A stretch of 64,000 bases of DNA from Pyropia haitanensis (Eukaryota > Rhodophyta > Bangiophyceae > Bangiales > Bangiaceae). The notes below the pieces were generated by a model. That model was not told the DNA's origin, ran no database searches, and saw nothing but the letters and a program-made list of their open reading frames with translations. A program made the translations under genes and the position numbers. Of this stretch, positions 33,869 to 46,200 are shown in pieces. Positions within the stretch are counted from its first letter, which is position 1. Each line of letters begins with the position of its first letter. Location: assembly GCA_008729055.1 (NCBI GenBank), contig SDUX01000048.1:1-64000 (forward strand). Reading direction: 5' to 3'.

Positions 33869-36800
33869 GTGGACAGTTTGGGTGGCGGGGCGCACTTTGT
33901 GGCCACTGTTGGACCACTTTCTGGCGACTTTCGTCTCAATTTTCTTTGCAGTTTTGGAAACTTCTTGCCCCCAATTGCCCAATTGTGTCCCAATTTGGCC
34001 CCCTGTTTGCCCACTTTTTGCCCACTTCTTGCCCACTTCCTACCCACTTTTGCCCACTTTTGCCCACTTTTGCCCACTTTTGCGTCTACAGCGATGCTGC
34101 ACACCATCCGGCGGCCGAATTGGCGCGCATACTTCATTCCAGCCATAGATCCGCCCGCTCCATGTCCGAGGTTCGACCCCCACGGTCGTGCATGGGGTGG
34201 TTGACCGCGTCTCACCCACTTTTGGCCACTGTTGCCCACTTTTGCCCACTTTCGCGTGTACAGCAATGCAGCACGCGCTCCGGCGGCCGAATTGGCTCGC
34301 ATCCTTTATTCCAGCCATACATCCGCCCGCTCGACGTCCGAGGTTCCACCCGCACCGTCGTGCATGGGGTGGTTGGCCGACCCGTTCGTTGGCGCGTCCG
34401 TTGGATGCAACGAGTGTTTTGTGGAGCGCCGGTTTCCACGTGTCAATTTTGTGGAATGGTTTTCGCCACGTGGGGGTCCCGACAGCCAGGTGTGACGGTC
34501 GGCGACAAAAGTTCCGCCCTCACACCGTCCACGCCAGTGTGACGGGCGGAACGCGCAGTGGACAGTTTGGGTGGCGGGGCGCACTTTGTGGCCACTGTTG
34601 GACCACTTTCTGGCGACTTTCGCCTCAATTTTCTTTGCAGTTTTGGAAACTTCTTGCCCCCAATTGCCCAATTGTGTCCAATTTGGCCCCCTGTTTGCCC
34701 ACTTTTTGCCCACTTCTTGCCCACTTCCTACCCACTTTTGCCCACTTTTGCCCACTTTTGCCCACTTTTGCGTCTACAGCGATGCTGCACACCATCCGGC
34801 GGCCGAATTGGCGCGCATACTTCATTCCAGCCATAGATCCGCCCGCTCCATGTCCGAGGTTCGACCCCCACGGTCGTGCATGGGGTGGTTGACCGCGTCT
34901 CACCCACTTTTGGCCACTGTTGCCCACTTTTGCCCACTTTCGCGTGTACAGCAATGCAGCACGCGCTCCGGCGGCCGAATTGGCTCGCATCCTTTATTCC
35001 AGCCATACATCCGCCCGCTCGACGTCCGAGGTTCCACCCGCACCGTCGTGCATGGGGTGGTTGGCCGACCCGTTCGTTGGCGCGTCCGTTGGATGCAACG
35101 AGTGTTTTGTGGAGCGCCGGTTTCCACGTGTCAATTTTGTGGAATGGTTTTCGCCACGTGGGGGTCCCGACAGCCAGGTGTGACGGTCGGCGACAAAAGT
35201 TCCGCCCTCACACCGTCCACGCCAGTGTGACGGGCGGAACGCGCAGTGGACAGTTTGGGTGGCGGGGCGCACTTTGTGGCCACTGTTGGACCACTTTCTG
35301 GCGACTTTCGCCTCAATTTTCTTTGCAGTTTTGGAAACTTCTTGCCCCCAATTGCCCAATTGTGCTCCAATTTGGCCCCCTGTTTGCCCACTTTTTGCCC
35401 ACTTCTTGCCCACTTCCTACCCACTTTTGCCCACTTTTGCCCACTTTTGCCCACTTTTGCGTCTACAGCGATGCTGCACACCATCCGGCGGCCGAATTGG
35501 CGCGCATACTTCATTCCAGCCATAGATCCGCCCGCTCCATGTCCGAGGTTCGACCCCCACGGTCGTGCATGGGGTGGTTGACCGCGTCTCACCCACTTTT
35601 GGCCACTGTTGCCCACTTTTGCCCACTTTCGCGTGTACAGCAATGCAGCACGCGCTCCGGCGGCCGAATTGGCTCGCATCCTTTATTCCAGCCATACATC
35701 CGCCCGCTCGACGTCCGAGGTTCCACCCGCACCGTCGTGCATGGGGTGGTTGGCCGACCCGTTCGTTGGCGCGTCCGTTGGATGCAACGAGTGTTTTGTG
35801 GAGCGCCGGTTTCCACGTGTCAATTTTGTGGAATGGTTTTCGCCACGTGGGGGTCCCGACAGCCAGGTGTGACGGTCGGCGACAAAAGTTCCGCCCTCAC
35901 ACCGTCCACGCCAGTGTGACGGGCGGAACGCGCAGTGGACAGTTTGGGTGGCGGGGCGCACTTTGTGGCCACTGTTGGACCACTTTCTGGCGACTTTCGC
36001 CTCAATTTTCTTTGCAGTTTTGGAAACTTCTTGCCCCCAATTGCCCAATTGTGTCCAATTTGGCCCCCTGTTTGCCCACTTTTTGCCCACTTCTTGCCCA
36101 CTTCCTACCCACTTTTGCCCACTTTTGCCCACTTTTGCCCACTTTTGCGTCTACAGCGATGCTGCACACCATCCGGCGGCCGAATTGGCGCGCATACTTC
36201 ATTCCAGCCATAGATCCGCCCGCTCCATGTCCGAGGTTCGACCCCCACGGTCGTGCATGGGGTGGTTGACCGCGTCTCACCCACTTTTGGCCACTGTTGC
36301 CCACTTTTGCCCACTTTCGCGTGTACAGCAATGCAGCACGCGCTCCGGCGGCCGAATTGGCTCGCATCCTTTATTCCAGCCATACATCCGCCCGCTCGAC
36401 GTCCGAGGTTCCACCCGCACCGTCGTGCATGGGGTGGTTGGCCGACCCGTTCGTTGGCGCGTCCGTTGGATGCAACGAGTGTTTTGTGGAGCGCCGGTTT
36501 CCACGTGTCAATTTTGTGGAATGGTTTTCGCCACGTGGGGGTCCCGACAGCCAGGTGTGACGGTCGGCGACAAAAGTTCCGCCCTCACACCGTCCACGCC
36601 AGTGTGACGGGCGGAACGCGCAGTGGACAGTTTGGGTGGCGGGGCGCACTTTGTGGCCACTGTTGGACCACTTTCTGGCGACTTTCGTCTCAATTTTCTT
36701 TGCAGTTTTGGAAACTTCTTGCCCCCAATTGCCCAATTGTGTCCAATTTGGCCCCCTGTTTGCCCACTTTTTGCCCACTTCTTGCCCACTTCCTACCCAC

Positions 36801-37129
36801 TTTTGCCCACTTTTGCCCACTTTTGCCCACTTTTGCGTCTACAGCGATGCTGCACACCATCCGGCGGCCGAATTGGCGCGCATACTTCATTCCAGCCATA
36901 GATCCGCCCGCTCCATGTCCGAGGTTCGACCCCCACGGTCGTGCATGGGGTGGTTGACCGCGTCTCACCCACTTTTGGCCACTGTTGCCCACTTTTGCCC
37001 ACTTTCGCGTGTACAGCAATGCAGCACGCGCTCCGGCGGCCGAATTGGCTCGCATCCTTTATTCCAGCCATACATCCGCCCGCTCGACGTCCGAGTTCCA
37101 CCCGCACCGTCGTGCATGGGGTGGTTGGC
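33869..37129 (+). repeat. Regular monomers running into the gap
   Basis: Starts are 33869 (689 bp, GTGTCCCAAT), 34558 (688), 35246 (689, GTGCTCCAAT), 35935 (688) and 36623, the last cut by the gap after 507 bp. The final unit already shows a one-base loss near the gap (CCGAGTTCC for CCGAGGTTCC at about 37091). Confidence 0.93.
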
Positions 37130-37729
37130 NNNNNNNNNNNNNNNNNNNNNNNNNNNNNNNNNNNNNNNNNNNNNNNNNNNNNNNNNNNNNNNNNNNNNNN
37201 NNNNNNNNNNNNNNNNNNNNNNNNNNNNNNNNNNNNNNNNNNNNNNNNNNNNNNNNNNNNNNNNNNNNNNNNNNNNNNNNNNNNNNNNNNNNNNNNNNNN
37301 NNNNNNNNNNNNNNNNNNNNNNNNNNNNNNNNNNNNNNNNNNNNNNNNNNNNNNNNNNNNNNNNNNNNNNNNNNNNNNNNNNNNNNNNNNNNNNNNNNNN
37401 NNNNNNNNNNNNNNNNNNNNNNNNNNNNNNNNNNNNNNNNNNNNNNNNNNNNNNNNNNNNNNNNNNNNNNNNNNNNNNNNNNNNNNNNNNNNNNNNNNNN
37501 NNNNNNNNNNNNNNNNNNNNNNNNNNNNNNNNNNNNNNNNNNNNNNNNNNNNNNNNNNNNNNNNNNNNNNNNNNNNNNNNNNNNNNNNNNNNNNNNNNNN
37601 NNNNNNNNNNNNNNNNNNNNNNNNNNNNNNNNNNNNNNNNNNNNNNNNNNNNNNNNNNNNNNNNNNNNNNNNNNNNNNNNNNNNNNNNNNNNNNNNNNNN
37701 NNNNNNNNNNNNNNNNNNNNNNNNNNNNN
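37130..37729. other. Assembly gap, 600 N
   Basis: Exactly 600 undetermined bases interrupt a unit. The left edge stops after GTGGTTGGC at the end of module B, and the right edge resumes at TCCCGACAGCC just before the hairpin. In an intact unit these points lie 99 bp apart, so the true missing length should be 99 bp plus a whole number of units. Six hundred does not fit 99 or 787, so the size is probably a placeholder or estimate. Several one-base indels flank the gap on both sides. Confidence 0.98.
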
Positions 37730-39867
37730 TCCCGACAGCCAGGTGTGACGGTCGGCGACAAAAGTTCCGCCTCACACCGTCCACGCCAGTGTGACGGCGG
37801 AACGCGCAGTGGACAGTTTGGGTGGCGGGCGCGCACTTTGTGGCCACTGTTGGACCACTTTCTGGCGACTTTCGCCTCAATTTTCTTTGCAGTTTTGGAA
37901 ACTTCTTGCCCCCAATTGCCAATTGTGTCCAAATTTGGCCCCCTGTTTGCCCACTTTTTGCCCACTTCTTGCCCACTTCCTACCCACTTTTGCCCACTTT
38001 TGCCCACTTTTGCCCTTTTGCGTCTACAGCGATGCTGCACACCATCCGGCGGCCGAATTGGCGCGCATACTTCATTCCAGCCATAGATCCGCCCGCTCCA
38101 TGTCCGAGGTTCGACCCCCACGGTCGTGCATGGGGTGGTTGACCGCGTCTCACCCACTTTTGGCCACTGTTGCCCACTTTTGCCCACTTTCGCGTGTACA
38201 GCAATGCAGCACGCGCTCCGGCGGCCGAATTGGCTCGCATCCTTTATTCCAGCCATACATCCGCCCGCTCGACGTCCGAGGTTCCACCGCACCGTCGTGC
38301 ATGGGGTGGTTGGCCGACCCGTTCGTTGGCGCGTCCGTTGGATGCAACGAGTGTTTTGTGGAGCGCCGGTTTCCACGTGTCAATTTTGTGGAATGGTTTT
38401 CGCCACGTGGGGGTCCCGACAGCCAGGTGTGACGGTCGGCGACAAAAGTTCCGCCCTCACACCGTCCACGCCAGTGTGACGGGCGGAACGCGCAGTGGAC
38501 AGTTTGGGTGGCGGGGCGCACTTTGTGGCCACTGTTGGACCACTTTCTGGCGACTTTCGCCTCAATTTTCTTTGCAGTTTTGGAAACTTCTTGCCCCCAA
38601 TTGCCAATTGTGTCCAATTTGGCCCCCTGTTTGCCCACTTTTTGCCCACTTCTTGCCCACTTCCTACCCACTTTTGCCCACTTTTGCCCACTTTTGCCCA
38701 CTTTTGCGTCTACAGCGATGCTGCACACCATCCGGCGGCCGAATTGGGCGCGCATACTTCATTCCAGCCATAGATCCGCCCGCTCCATGTCCGAGGTTTG
38801 ACCCCCACGGTCGTGCATGGGGTGGTTGACCGCGTCTCACCCACTTTTGGCCACTGTTGCCCACTTTTGCCCACTTTCGCGTGTACAGCAATGCAGCACG
38901 CGCTCCGGCGGCCGAATTGGCTCGCATCCTTTATTCCAGCCATACATCCGCCGCTCGACGTCCGAGGTTCCACCCGCACCGTCGTGCATGGGTGGTTGGC
39001 CGACCCGTTCGTTGGCGCGTCCGTTGGATGCAACGAGTGTTTTGTGGAGCGCCGGTTTCCACGTGTCAATTTTGTGGAATGGTTTTCGCCACGTGGGGGT
39101 CCCGACAGCCAGGTGTGACGGTCGGCGACAAAAGTTCCGCCCTCACACCGTCCACGCCAGTGTGACGGGCGGAACGCGCAGTGGACAGTTTGGGGTGGCG
39201 GGGCGCACTTTGTGGCCACTGTTGGACCACTTTCTGGCGACTTTCGTCTCAATTTTCTTTGCAGTTTTGGAAACTTCTTGCCCCCAATTGCCCAATTGTG
39301 TTCAATTTGGCCCCCTGTTTGCCCACTTTTTGCCCACTTCTTGCCCACTTCCTACCCACTTTTGCCCACTTTTGCCCACTTTTGCCCACTTTTGCGTCTA
39401 CAGCGATGCTGCACACCATCCGGCGGCCGAATTGGCGCGCATACTTCATTCCAGCCATAGATCCGCCCGCCATGTCCGAGGTTTGACCCCCACGGTCGTG
39501 CATGGGGTGGTTGACCGCGTCTCACCCACTTTTGGCCACTGTTGCCCACTTTTGCCCACTTTCGCGTGTACAGCAATGCAGCACGCGCTCCGGCGGCCGA
39601 ATTGGCTCGCATCCTTTATTCCAGCCATACATCCGCCCGCTCGACGTCCGAGGTTCCACCCGCACCGTCGTGCATGGGGTGGTTGGCCGACCCGTTCGTT
39701 GGCGCGTCCGTTGGATGCAACGAGTGTTTTGTGGAGCGCCGGTTTCCACGTGTCAATTTTGTGGAATGGTTTTCGCCACGTGGGGGTCCCGACAGCCAGG
39801 TGTGACGGTCGGCGACAAAAGTTCCGCCCTCACACCGTCCACGCCAGTGTGACGGGCGGAACGCGCA
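37730..39867 (+). repeat. Indel-rich monomers after the gap
   Basis: After the tail of the interrupted unit (37730-37808), units start at 37809 (686 bp), 38495 (686) and 39181 (687). Small defects are frequent: CCGCCTCACAC near 37770, GTGACGGCGG near 37795, ATTGCCAATTG near 37917 and 38602, CCAAATTTGG near 37930, TGCCCTTTTGCG near 38014, a missing C near 38287, and an extra G near 39190. The concentration beside an assembly gap suggests weak consensus quality. Confidence 0.85.
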
Positions 39868-40440
39868 GTGGACAGTTTGGGTGGCGGGGCGCACTTTGTG
39901 GCCACTGTTGGACGACACTTTCTGCAGCTTCTTGACCCAATTTCCAATTTGGCCTGTTTGCCCAATTCTTGCTTCCTGCCCAGTTTTGCCCACTTTTGAC
40001 AGCGATGCTTCTTGGCGCGCCCAAGCCATAGATCCGCCCGCTCCATGTCCGAGGTTCGACCCCCACGGTCGTGCATGGGGTGGTTGACCGCGTCTCACCC
40101 ACTTTTGGCCACTGTTGCCCACTTTTGCCCACTTTCGCGTGTACAGCAATGCAGCACGCGCTCCGGCGGCCGAATTGGCTCGCATCCTTTATTCCAGCCA
40201 TACATCCGCCCGCTCGACGTCCGAGGTTCCACCCGCACCGTCGTGCATGGGGTGGTTGGCCGACCCGTTCGTTGGCGCGTCCGTTGGATGCAACGAGTGT
40301 TTTGTGGAGCGCCGGTTTCCACGTGTCAATTTTGTGGAATGGTTTTCGCCACGTGGGGGTCCCGACAGCCAGGTGTGACGGTCGGCGACAAAAGTTCCGC
40401 CCTCACACCGTCCACGCCAGTGTGACGGGCGGAACGCGCA
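39868..40440 (+). repeat. 573-bp degenerate monomer
   Basis: From about 39914 to 40024 the first half of the unit is present only as broken pieces in the right order (CTTCTTGACCCAATTT, CCAATTTGGCCTG, TTTGCCCAATTCTTG, CAGCGATGCTTCTTGGCGCG). Many short losses total 115 bp. Normal sequence resumes at CCATAGATCCGCCCG. Many dispersed small deletions within 110 bp, beside perfect flanks, look more like a poor consensus than one recombination event. Confidence 0.8.
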
Positions 40441-40972
40441 GTGGACAGTTTGGGTGGCGGGGCGCACTTTGTGGCCACTGTTGGACCACTTTCTGGCGAC
40501 TTTCGCTGCACTTTTCTTTCCGGCGTTTGCCGAATTGGCCCCCGCATTGCACTTTGTGCCATAGATCCGCCCGCTCCATGTCCGAGGTTCGACCCCCACG
40601 GTCGTGCATGGGGTGGTTGACCGCGTCTCACCCACTTTTGGCCACTGTTGCCCACTTTTGCCCACTTTCGCGTGTACAGCAATGCAGCACGCGCTCCGGC
40701 GGCCGAATTGGCTCGCATCCTTTATTCCAGCCATACATCGCCCGCTCGACGTCCGAGGTTCCACCCGCACCGTCGTGCATGGGGTGGTTGGCCGACCCGT
40801 TCGTTGGCGCGTCCGTTGGATGCAACGAGTGTTTTGTGGAGCGCCGGTTTCCACGTGTCAATTTTGTGGAATGGTTTTCGCCACGTGGGGGTCCCGACAG
40901 CCAGGTGTGACGGTCGGCGACAAAAGTTCCGCCCTCACACCGTCCACGCCAGTGTGACGGGCGGAACGCGCA
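40441..40972 (+). repeat. 532-bp degenerate monomer
   Basis: After TTTCGCTGCACTTTTC near 40500, the CCAAT cluster, the decamer tract and the first part of module A are reduced to a few fragments (GCCGAATTGGCCCCC, GCACTTTGTGCC). Sequence returns to normal at CCATAGATCCGCCCG near 40559. The distal half of the unit is intact apart from a missing C near 40739. Confidence 0.8.
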
Positions 40973-41337
40973 GTGGACAGTTTGGGGGCGGGGCACCACT
41001 TTGTGGCGACACTGTTGGATTGGCTTGCGGCACTACTTCATTCCAGCCATTTTCTTTGCAGCCGCCTGGGCGGCCGAATTGGCGCGCATACTTCATTCCA
41101 GCCATAGATCCGCCCGCTCGACGACCACCCGGCCACCGTTTCGCCATGGGGTGGTTGACCGCGTCTCTTGCACCACCGTTCGTTGATGCAACGAGTGTTT
41201 TGTGGAGCGCCGGTTTCCACGTGTCAATTTTGTGGAATGGTTTTCGCCACGTGGGGTCCCGACAGCCAGGTGTGACGGTCGGCGACAAAAGTTCCGCCCT
41301 CACACCGTCCACGCCAGTGTGACGGGCGGAACGCGCA
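40973..41337 (+). repeat. 365-bp scrambled monomer, the shortest in the window
   Basis: Fragments appear out of order: an ACTTCATTCCAGCCAT piece of module A lies before TTTTCTTTGCAG, which normally precedes it, and the same piece appears again after GGCCGAATTGGCGCGC. A partial A/B-like fusion (CCCGCTCGACGACC) is followed by an A-type ending (GGTTGACCGCGTCTC), then ATGCAACGAGTG. From about 41188 the sequence is normal except for one G missing in CACGTGGGGTCCC. Order changes cannot come from a simple deletion, so this is either a complex rearrangement or an assembly chimera. Confidence 0.75.
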
Positions 41338-42020
41338 GTGGACAGTTTGGGTGGCGGGCGCACTTTGTGGCCACTGTTGGACCACTTTCTGGCGACTTTC
41401 GTCTCAATTTTCTTTGCAGTTTTGGAAACTTCTTGCCCCCAATTGCCCAATTGTGTCCAATTTGGCCCCCTGTTTGCCCACTTTTTGCCCACTTCTTGCC
41501 CACTTCCTACCCACTTTTGCCCACTTTTGCCCACTTTTGCCCACTTTTGCGTCTACAGCGATGCTGCACACCATCCGGCGGCCGAATTGGCGCGCATACT
41601 TCATTCCAGCCATAGATCCGCCCGCTCCATGTCCGAGGTTCCCCCACGGTCGTGCATGGGGTGGTTGACCGCGTCTCACCCACTTTTGGCCACTGTTGCC
41701 CACTTTTGCCCACTTTCGCGTGTACAGCAATGCAGCACGCGCTCCGGCGGCCGAATTGGCTCGCATCCTTTATTCCAGCCATACATCCGCCCGCTCGACG
41801 TCCGAGGTTCCACCCGCACCGTCGTGCATGGGGTGGTTGGCCGACCCGTTCGTTGGCGCGTCCGTTGGATGCAACGAGTGTTTTGTGGAGCGCCGGTTTC
41901 CACGTGTCAATTTTGTGGAATGGTTTTCGCCACGTGGGGGTCCCGACAGCCAGGTGTGACGGTCGGCGACAAAAGTTCCGCCCTCACACCGTCCACGCCA
42001 GTGTGACGGGCGGCAACCGA
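41338..42020 (+). repeat. 683-bp near-normal monomer
   Basis: All elements are present in order. Small losses include one G in GGCGGGCGCAC near 41355 and 3 bp in GAGGTTCCCCCACGG near 41636. The end reads GGCGGCAACCGAGTGG instead of GGCGGAACGCGCAGTGG, disturbing the inverted repeat. Confidence 0.88.
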
Positions 42021-42525
42021 GTGGACAGTTTGGGTTCGGCCATACACTTTGCCGCCCGCCACTCGACGACGACTTCCGGCGGCCGAATTGGCGCGCATAC
42101 TTCATTCCAGCCATAGATCCGCCCGCTCCATGTCCGAGGTTCGACCCCGCACGGTCGTGCATGGGGTGGTTGACCGCGTCTCACCCACTTTTGGCCACTG
42201 TTGCCCACTTTTGCCCACTTTCGCGTGTACAGCAATGCAGCACGCGCTCCGGCGGCCGAATTGGCTCGCATCCTTTATTCCAGCCATACATCCGCCCGCT
42301 CGACGTCCGAGGTTCCACCCGCACCGTCGTGCATGGGGTGGTTGGCCGACCCGTTGTTGGCGCGTCCGTTGGATGCAACGAGTGTTTTGTGGAGCGCCGG
42401 TTTCCACGTGTCAATTTTGTGGAATGGTTTTCGCCACGTGGGGGTCCCGACAGCCAGGTGTGACGGTCGGCGACAAAAGTTCCGCCCTCACACCGTCCAC
42501 GCCAGTGTGACGGGCGGAACGCGCA
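42021..42525 (+). repeat. 505-bp monomer lacking the CCAAT and decamer region
   Basis: Just after the anchor the unit diverges (TTCGGCCATACACTTTGCCG, then CACTCGACGACGACTT) and joins module A at CCGGCGGCCGAATTGG near 42077. About 183 bp are lost, including the decamer-related segment, CCAAT cluster, short repeats and the G-quadruplex motif. The second half is normal apart from CCGTTGTTGG near 42352. Confidence 0.82.
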
Positions 42526-43213
42526 GTGGACAGTTTGGGTGGCGGGGCGCACTTTGTGGCCACTGTTGGACCACTTTCTGGCGACTTTCGTCTCAATTTT
42601 CTTTGCAGTTTTGGAAACTTCTTGCCCCCAATTGCCCAATTGTGTCCAATTTGGCCCCCTGTTTGCCCACTTTTTGCCCACTTCTTGCCCACTTCCTACC
42701 CACTTTTGCCCACTTTTGCCCACTTTTGCCCACTTTTGCGTCTACAGCGATGCTGCACACCATCCGGCGGCCGAATTGGCGCGCATACTTCATTCCAGCC
42801 ATAGATCCGCCCGCTCCATGTCCGAGGTTCGACCCCCACGGTCGTGCATGGGGTGGTTGACCGCGTCTCACCCACTTTTGGCCACTGTTGCCCACTTTTG
42901 CCCACTTTCGCGTGTACAGCAATGCAGCACGCGCTCCGGCGGCCGAATTGGCTCGCATCCTTTATTCCAGCCATACATCCGCCCGCTCGACGTCCGAGGT
43001 TCCACCCGCACCGTCGTGCATGGGGTGGTTGGCCGACCCGTTCGTTGGCGCGTCCGTTGGATGCAACGAGTGTTTTGTGGAGCGCCGGTTTCCACGTGTC
43101 AATTTTGTGGAATGGTTTTCGCCACGTGGGGGTCCCGACAGCCAGGTGTGACGGTCGGCGACAAAAGTTCCGCCCTCACACCGTCCACGCCAGTGTGACG
43201 GGCGGAACGCGCA
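42526..43213 (+). repeat. First regular 688-bp monomer after the irregular zone
   Basis: A complete T-type GTGTCCAAT unit of the kind common left of the gap, lying just before the 689-bp subtype takes over. Confidence 0.93.
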
Positions 43214-46200
43214 GTGGACAGTTTGGGTGGCGGGGCGCACTTTGTGGCCACTGTTGGACGACTTTCTGGCGACTTTCGCCTCAATTTTCTTTGCAGTTTT
43301 GGAAACTTCTTGCCCCCAATTGCCCAATTGTGTTCCAATTTGGCCCCCTGTTTGCCCACTTTTTGCCCACTTCTTGCCCACTTCCTACCCACTTTTGCCC
43401 ACTTTTGCCCACTTTTGCCCACTTTTGCGTCTACAGCGATGCTGCACACCATCCGGCGGCCGAATTGGCGCGCATACTTCATTCCAGCCATAGATCCGCC
43501 CGCTCCATGTCCGAGGTTCGACCCCCACGGTCGTGCATGGGGTGGTTGACCGCGTCTCACCCACTTTTGGCCACTGTTGCCCACTTTTGCCCACTTTCGC
43601 GTGTACAGCAATGCAGCACGCGCTCCGGCGGCCGAATTGGCTCGCATCCTTTATTCCAGCCATACATCCGCCCGCTCGACGTCCGAGGTTCCACCCGCAC
43701 CGTCGTGCATGGGGTGGTTGGCCGACCCGTTCGTTGGCGCGTCCGTTGGATGCAACGAGTGTTTTGTGGAGCGCCGGTTTCCACGTGTCAATTTTGTGGA
43801 ATGGTTTTCGCCACGTGGGGGTCCCGACAGCCAGGTGTGACGGTCGGCGACAAAAGTTCCGCCCTCACACCGTCCACGCCAGTGTGACGGGCGGAACGCG
43901 CAGTGGACAGTTTGGGTGGCGGGGCGCACTTTGTGGCCACTGTTGGACCACTTTCTGGCGACTTTCGCCTCAATTTTCTTTGCAGTTTTGGAAACTTCTT
44001 GCCCCCAATTGCCCAATTGTGTTCCAATTTGGCCCCCTGTTTGCCCACTTTTTGCCCACTTCTTGCCCACTTCCTACCCACTTTTGCCCACTTTTGCCCA
44101 CTTTTGCCCACTTTTGCGTCTACAGCGATGCTGCACACCATCCGGCGGCCGAATTGGCGCGCATACTTCATTCCAGCCATAGATCCGCCCGCTCCATGTC
44201 CGAGGTTCGACCCCCACGGTCGTGCATGGGGTGGTTGACCGCGTCTCACCCACTTTTGGCCACTGTTGCCCACTTTTGCCCACTTTCGCGTGTACAGCAA
44301 TGCAGCACGCGCTCCGGCGGCCGAATTGGCTCGCATCCTTTATTCCAGCCATACATCCGCCCGCTCGACGTCCGAGGTTCCACCCGCACCGTCGTGCATG
44401 GGGTGGTTGGCCGACCCGTTCGTTGGCGCGTCCGTTGGATGCAACGAGTGTTTTGTGGAGCGCCGGTTTCCACGTGTCAATTTTGTGGAATGGTTTTCGC
44501 CACGTGGGGGTCCCGACAGCCAGGTGTGACGGTCGGCGACAAAAGTTCCGCCCTCACACCGTCCACGCCAGTGTGACGGGCGGAACGCGCAGTGGACAGT
44601 TTGGGTGGCGGGGCGCACTTTGTGGCCACTGTTGGACCACTTTCTGGCGACTTTCGCCTCAATTTTCTTTGCAGTTTTGGAAACTTCTTGCCCCCAATTG
44701 CCCAATTGTGTTCCAATTTGGCCCCCTGTTTGCCCACTTTTTGCCCACTTCTTGCCCACTTCCTACCCACTTTTGCCCACTTTTGCCCACTTTTGCCCAC
44801 TTTTGCGTCTACAGCGATGCTGCACACCATCCGGCGGCCGAATTGGCGCGCATACTTCATTCCAGCCATAGATCCGCCCGCTCCATGTCCGAGGTTCGAC
44901 CCCCACGGTCGTGCATGGGGTGGTTGACCGCGTCTCACCCACTTTTGGCCACTGTTGCCCACTTTTGCCCACTTTCGCGTGTACAGCAATGCAGCACGCG
45001 CTCCGGCGGCCGAATTGGCTCGCATCCTTTATTCCAGCCATACATCCGCCCGCTCGACGTCCGAGGTTCCACCCGCACCGTCGTGCATGGGGTGGTTGGC
45101 CGACCCGTTCGTTGGCGCGTCCGTTGGATGCAACGAGTGTTTTGTGGAGCGCCGGTTTCCACGTGTCAATTTTGTGGAATGGTTTTCGCCACGTGGGGGT
45201 CCCGACAGCCAGGTGTGACGGTCGGCGACAAAAGTTCCGCCCTCACACCGTCCACGCCAGTGTGACGGGCGGAACGCGCAGTGGACAGTTTGGGTGGCGG
45301 GGCGCACTTTGTGGCCACTGTTGGACCACTTTCTGGCGACTTTCGCCTCAATTTTCTTTGCAGTTTTGGAAACTTCTTGCCCCCAATTGCCCAATTGTGT
45401 TCCAATTTGGCCCCCTGTTTGCCCACTTTTTGCCCACTTCTTGCCCACTTCCTACCCACTTTTGCCCACTTTTGCCCACTTTTGCCCACTTTTGCGTCTA
45501 CAGCGATGCTGCACACCATCCGGCGGCCGAATTGGCGCGCATACTTCATTCCAGCCATAGATCCGCCCGCTCCATGTCCGAGGTTCGACCCCCACGGTCG
45601 TGCATGGGGTGGTTGACCGCGTCTCACCCACTTTTGGCCACTGTTGCCCACTTTTGCCCACTTTCGCGTGTACAGCAATGCAGCACGCGCTCCGGCGGCC
45701 GAATTGGCTCGCATCCTTTATTCCAGCCATACATCCGCCCGCTCGACGTCCGAGGTTCCACCCGCACCGTCGTGCATGGGGTGGTTGGCCGACCCGTTCG
45801 TTGGCGCGTCCGTTGGATGCAACGAGTGTTTTGTGGAGCGCCGGTTTCCACGTGTCAATTTTGTGGAATGGTTTTCGCCACGTGGGGGTCCCGACAGCCA
45901 GGTGTGACGGTCGGCGACAAAAGTTCCGCCCTCACACCGTCCACGCCAGTGTGACGGGCGGAACGCGCAGTGGACAGTTTGGGTGGCGGGGCGCACTTTG
46001 TGGCCACTGTTGGACCACTTTCTGGCGACTTTCGCTCAATTTTCTTTGCAGTTTTGGAAACTTCTTGCCCCCAATTGCCCAATTGTGTTCCAATTTGGCC
46101 CCCTGTTTGCCCACTTTTTGCCCACTTCTTGCCCACTTCCTACCCACTTTTGCCCACTTTTGCCCACTTTTGCCCACTTTTGCGTCTACAGCGATGCTGC

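Larger units (their letters stand above)
1..37129 (+). repeat. Left part of a 688/689-bp tandem satellite array
   Basis: The same unit recurs head to tail with no intervening unique DNA. The anchor GTGGACAGTTTGGG recurs at 641, 1325, 2013, 2700, 3252, 3940, 4628 and so on to 36623, nearly always 688 or 689 bp apart. Between 3252 and 37129 the copies look almost identical by eye, differing mainly at one C/T site before the TTTTCTTTGCAG motif and at a one-base indel in GTG(T)TCCAAT. The commonest subtype here is GTGTCCAAT, which gives 688 bp; GTGTCCCAAT and GTGCTCCAAT units of 689 bp are scattered. Such homogeneity is typical of satellite DNA kept uniform by unequal exchange or gene conversion. 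A chromosomal location such as a centromere is inferred, not shown. Confidence 0.97.

Noticed and set aside
3252..37129. Hundreds of open frames of 60-396 codons on both strands as protein genes
   Set aside because: They repeat with the monomer period in several overlapping frames and both orientations, change frame each unit because the period is not a multiple of three, and show no recognisable domain. They are composition-driven.
36941..38086. Open frames spanning the gap
   Set aside because: They are continuous only because N codons are read as X. They carry no evidence of coding sequence.
39914..40024. A novel inserted element in the degenerate unit
   Set aside because: All pieces can be matched in order to the normal monomer with small deletions, so no foreign sequence is needed.
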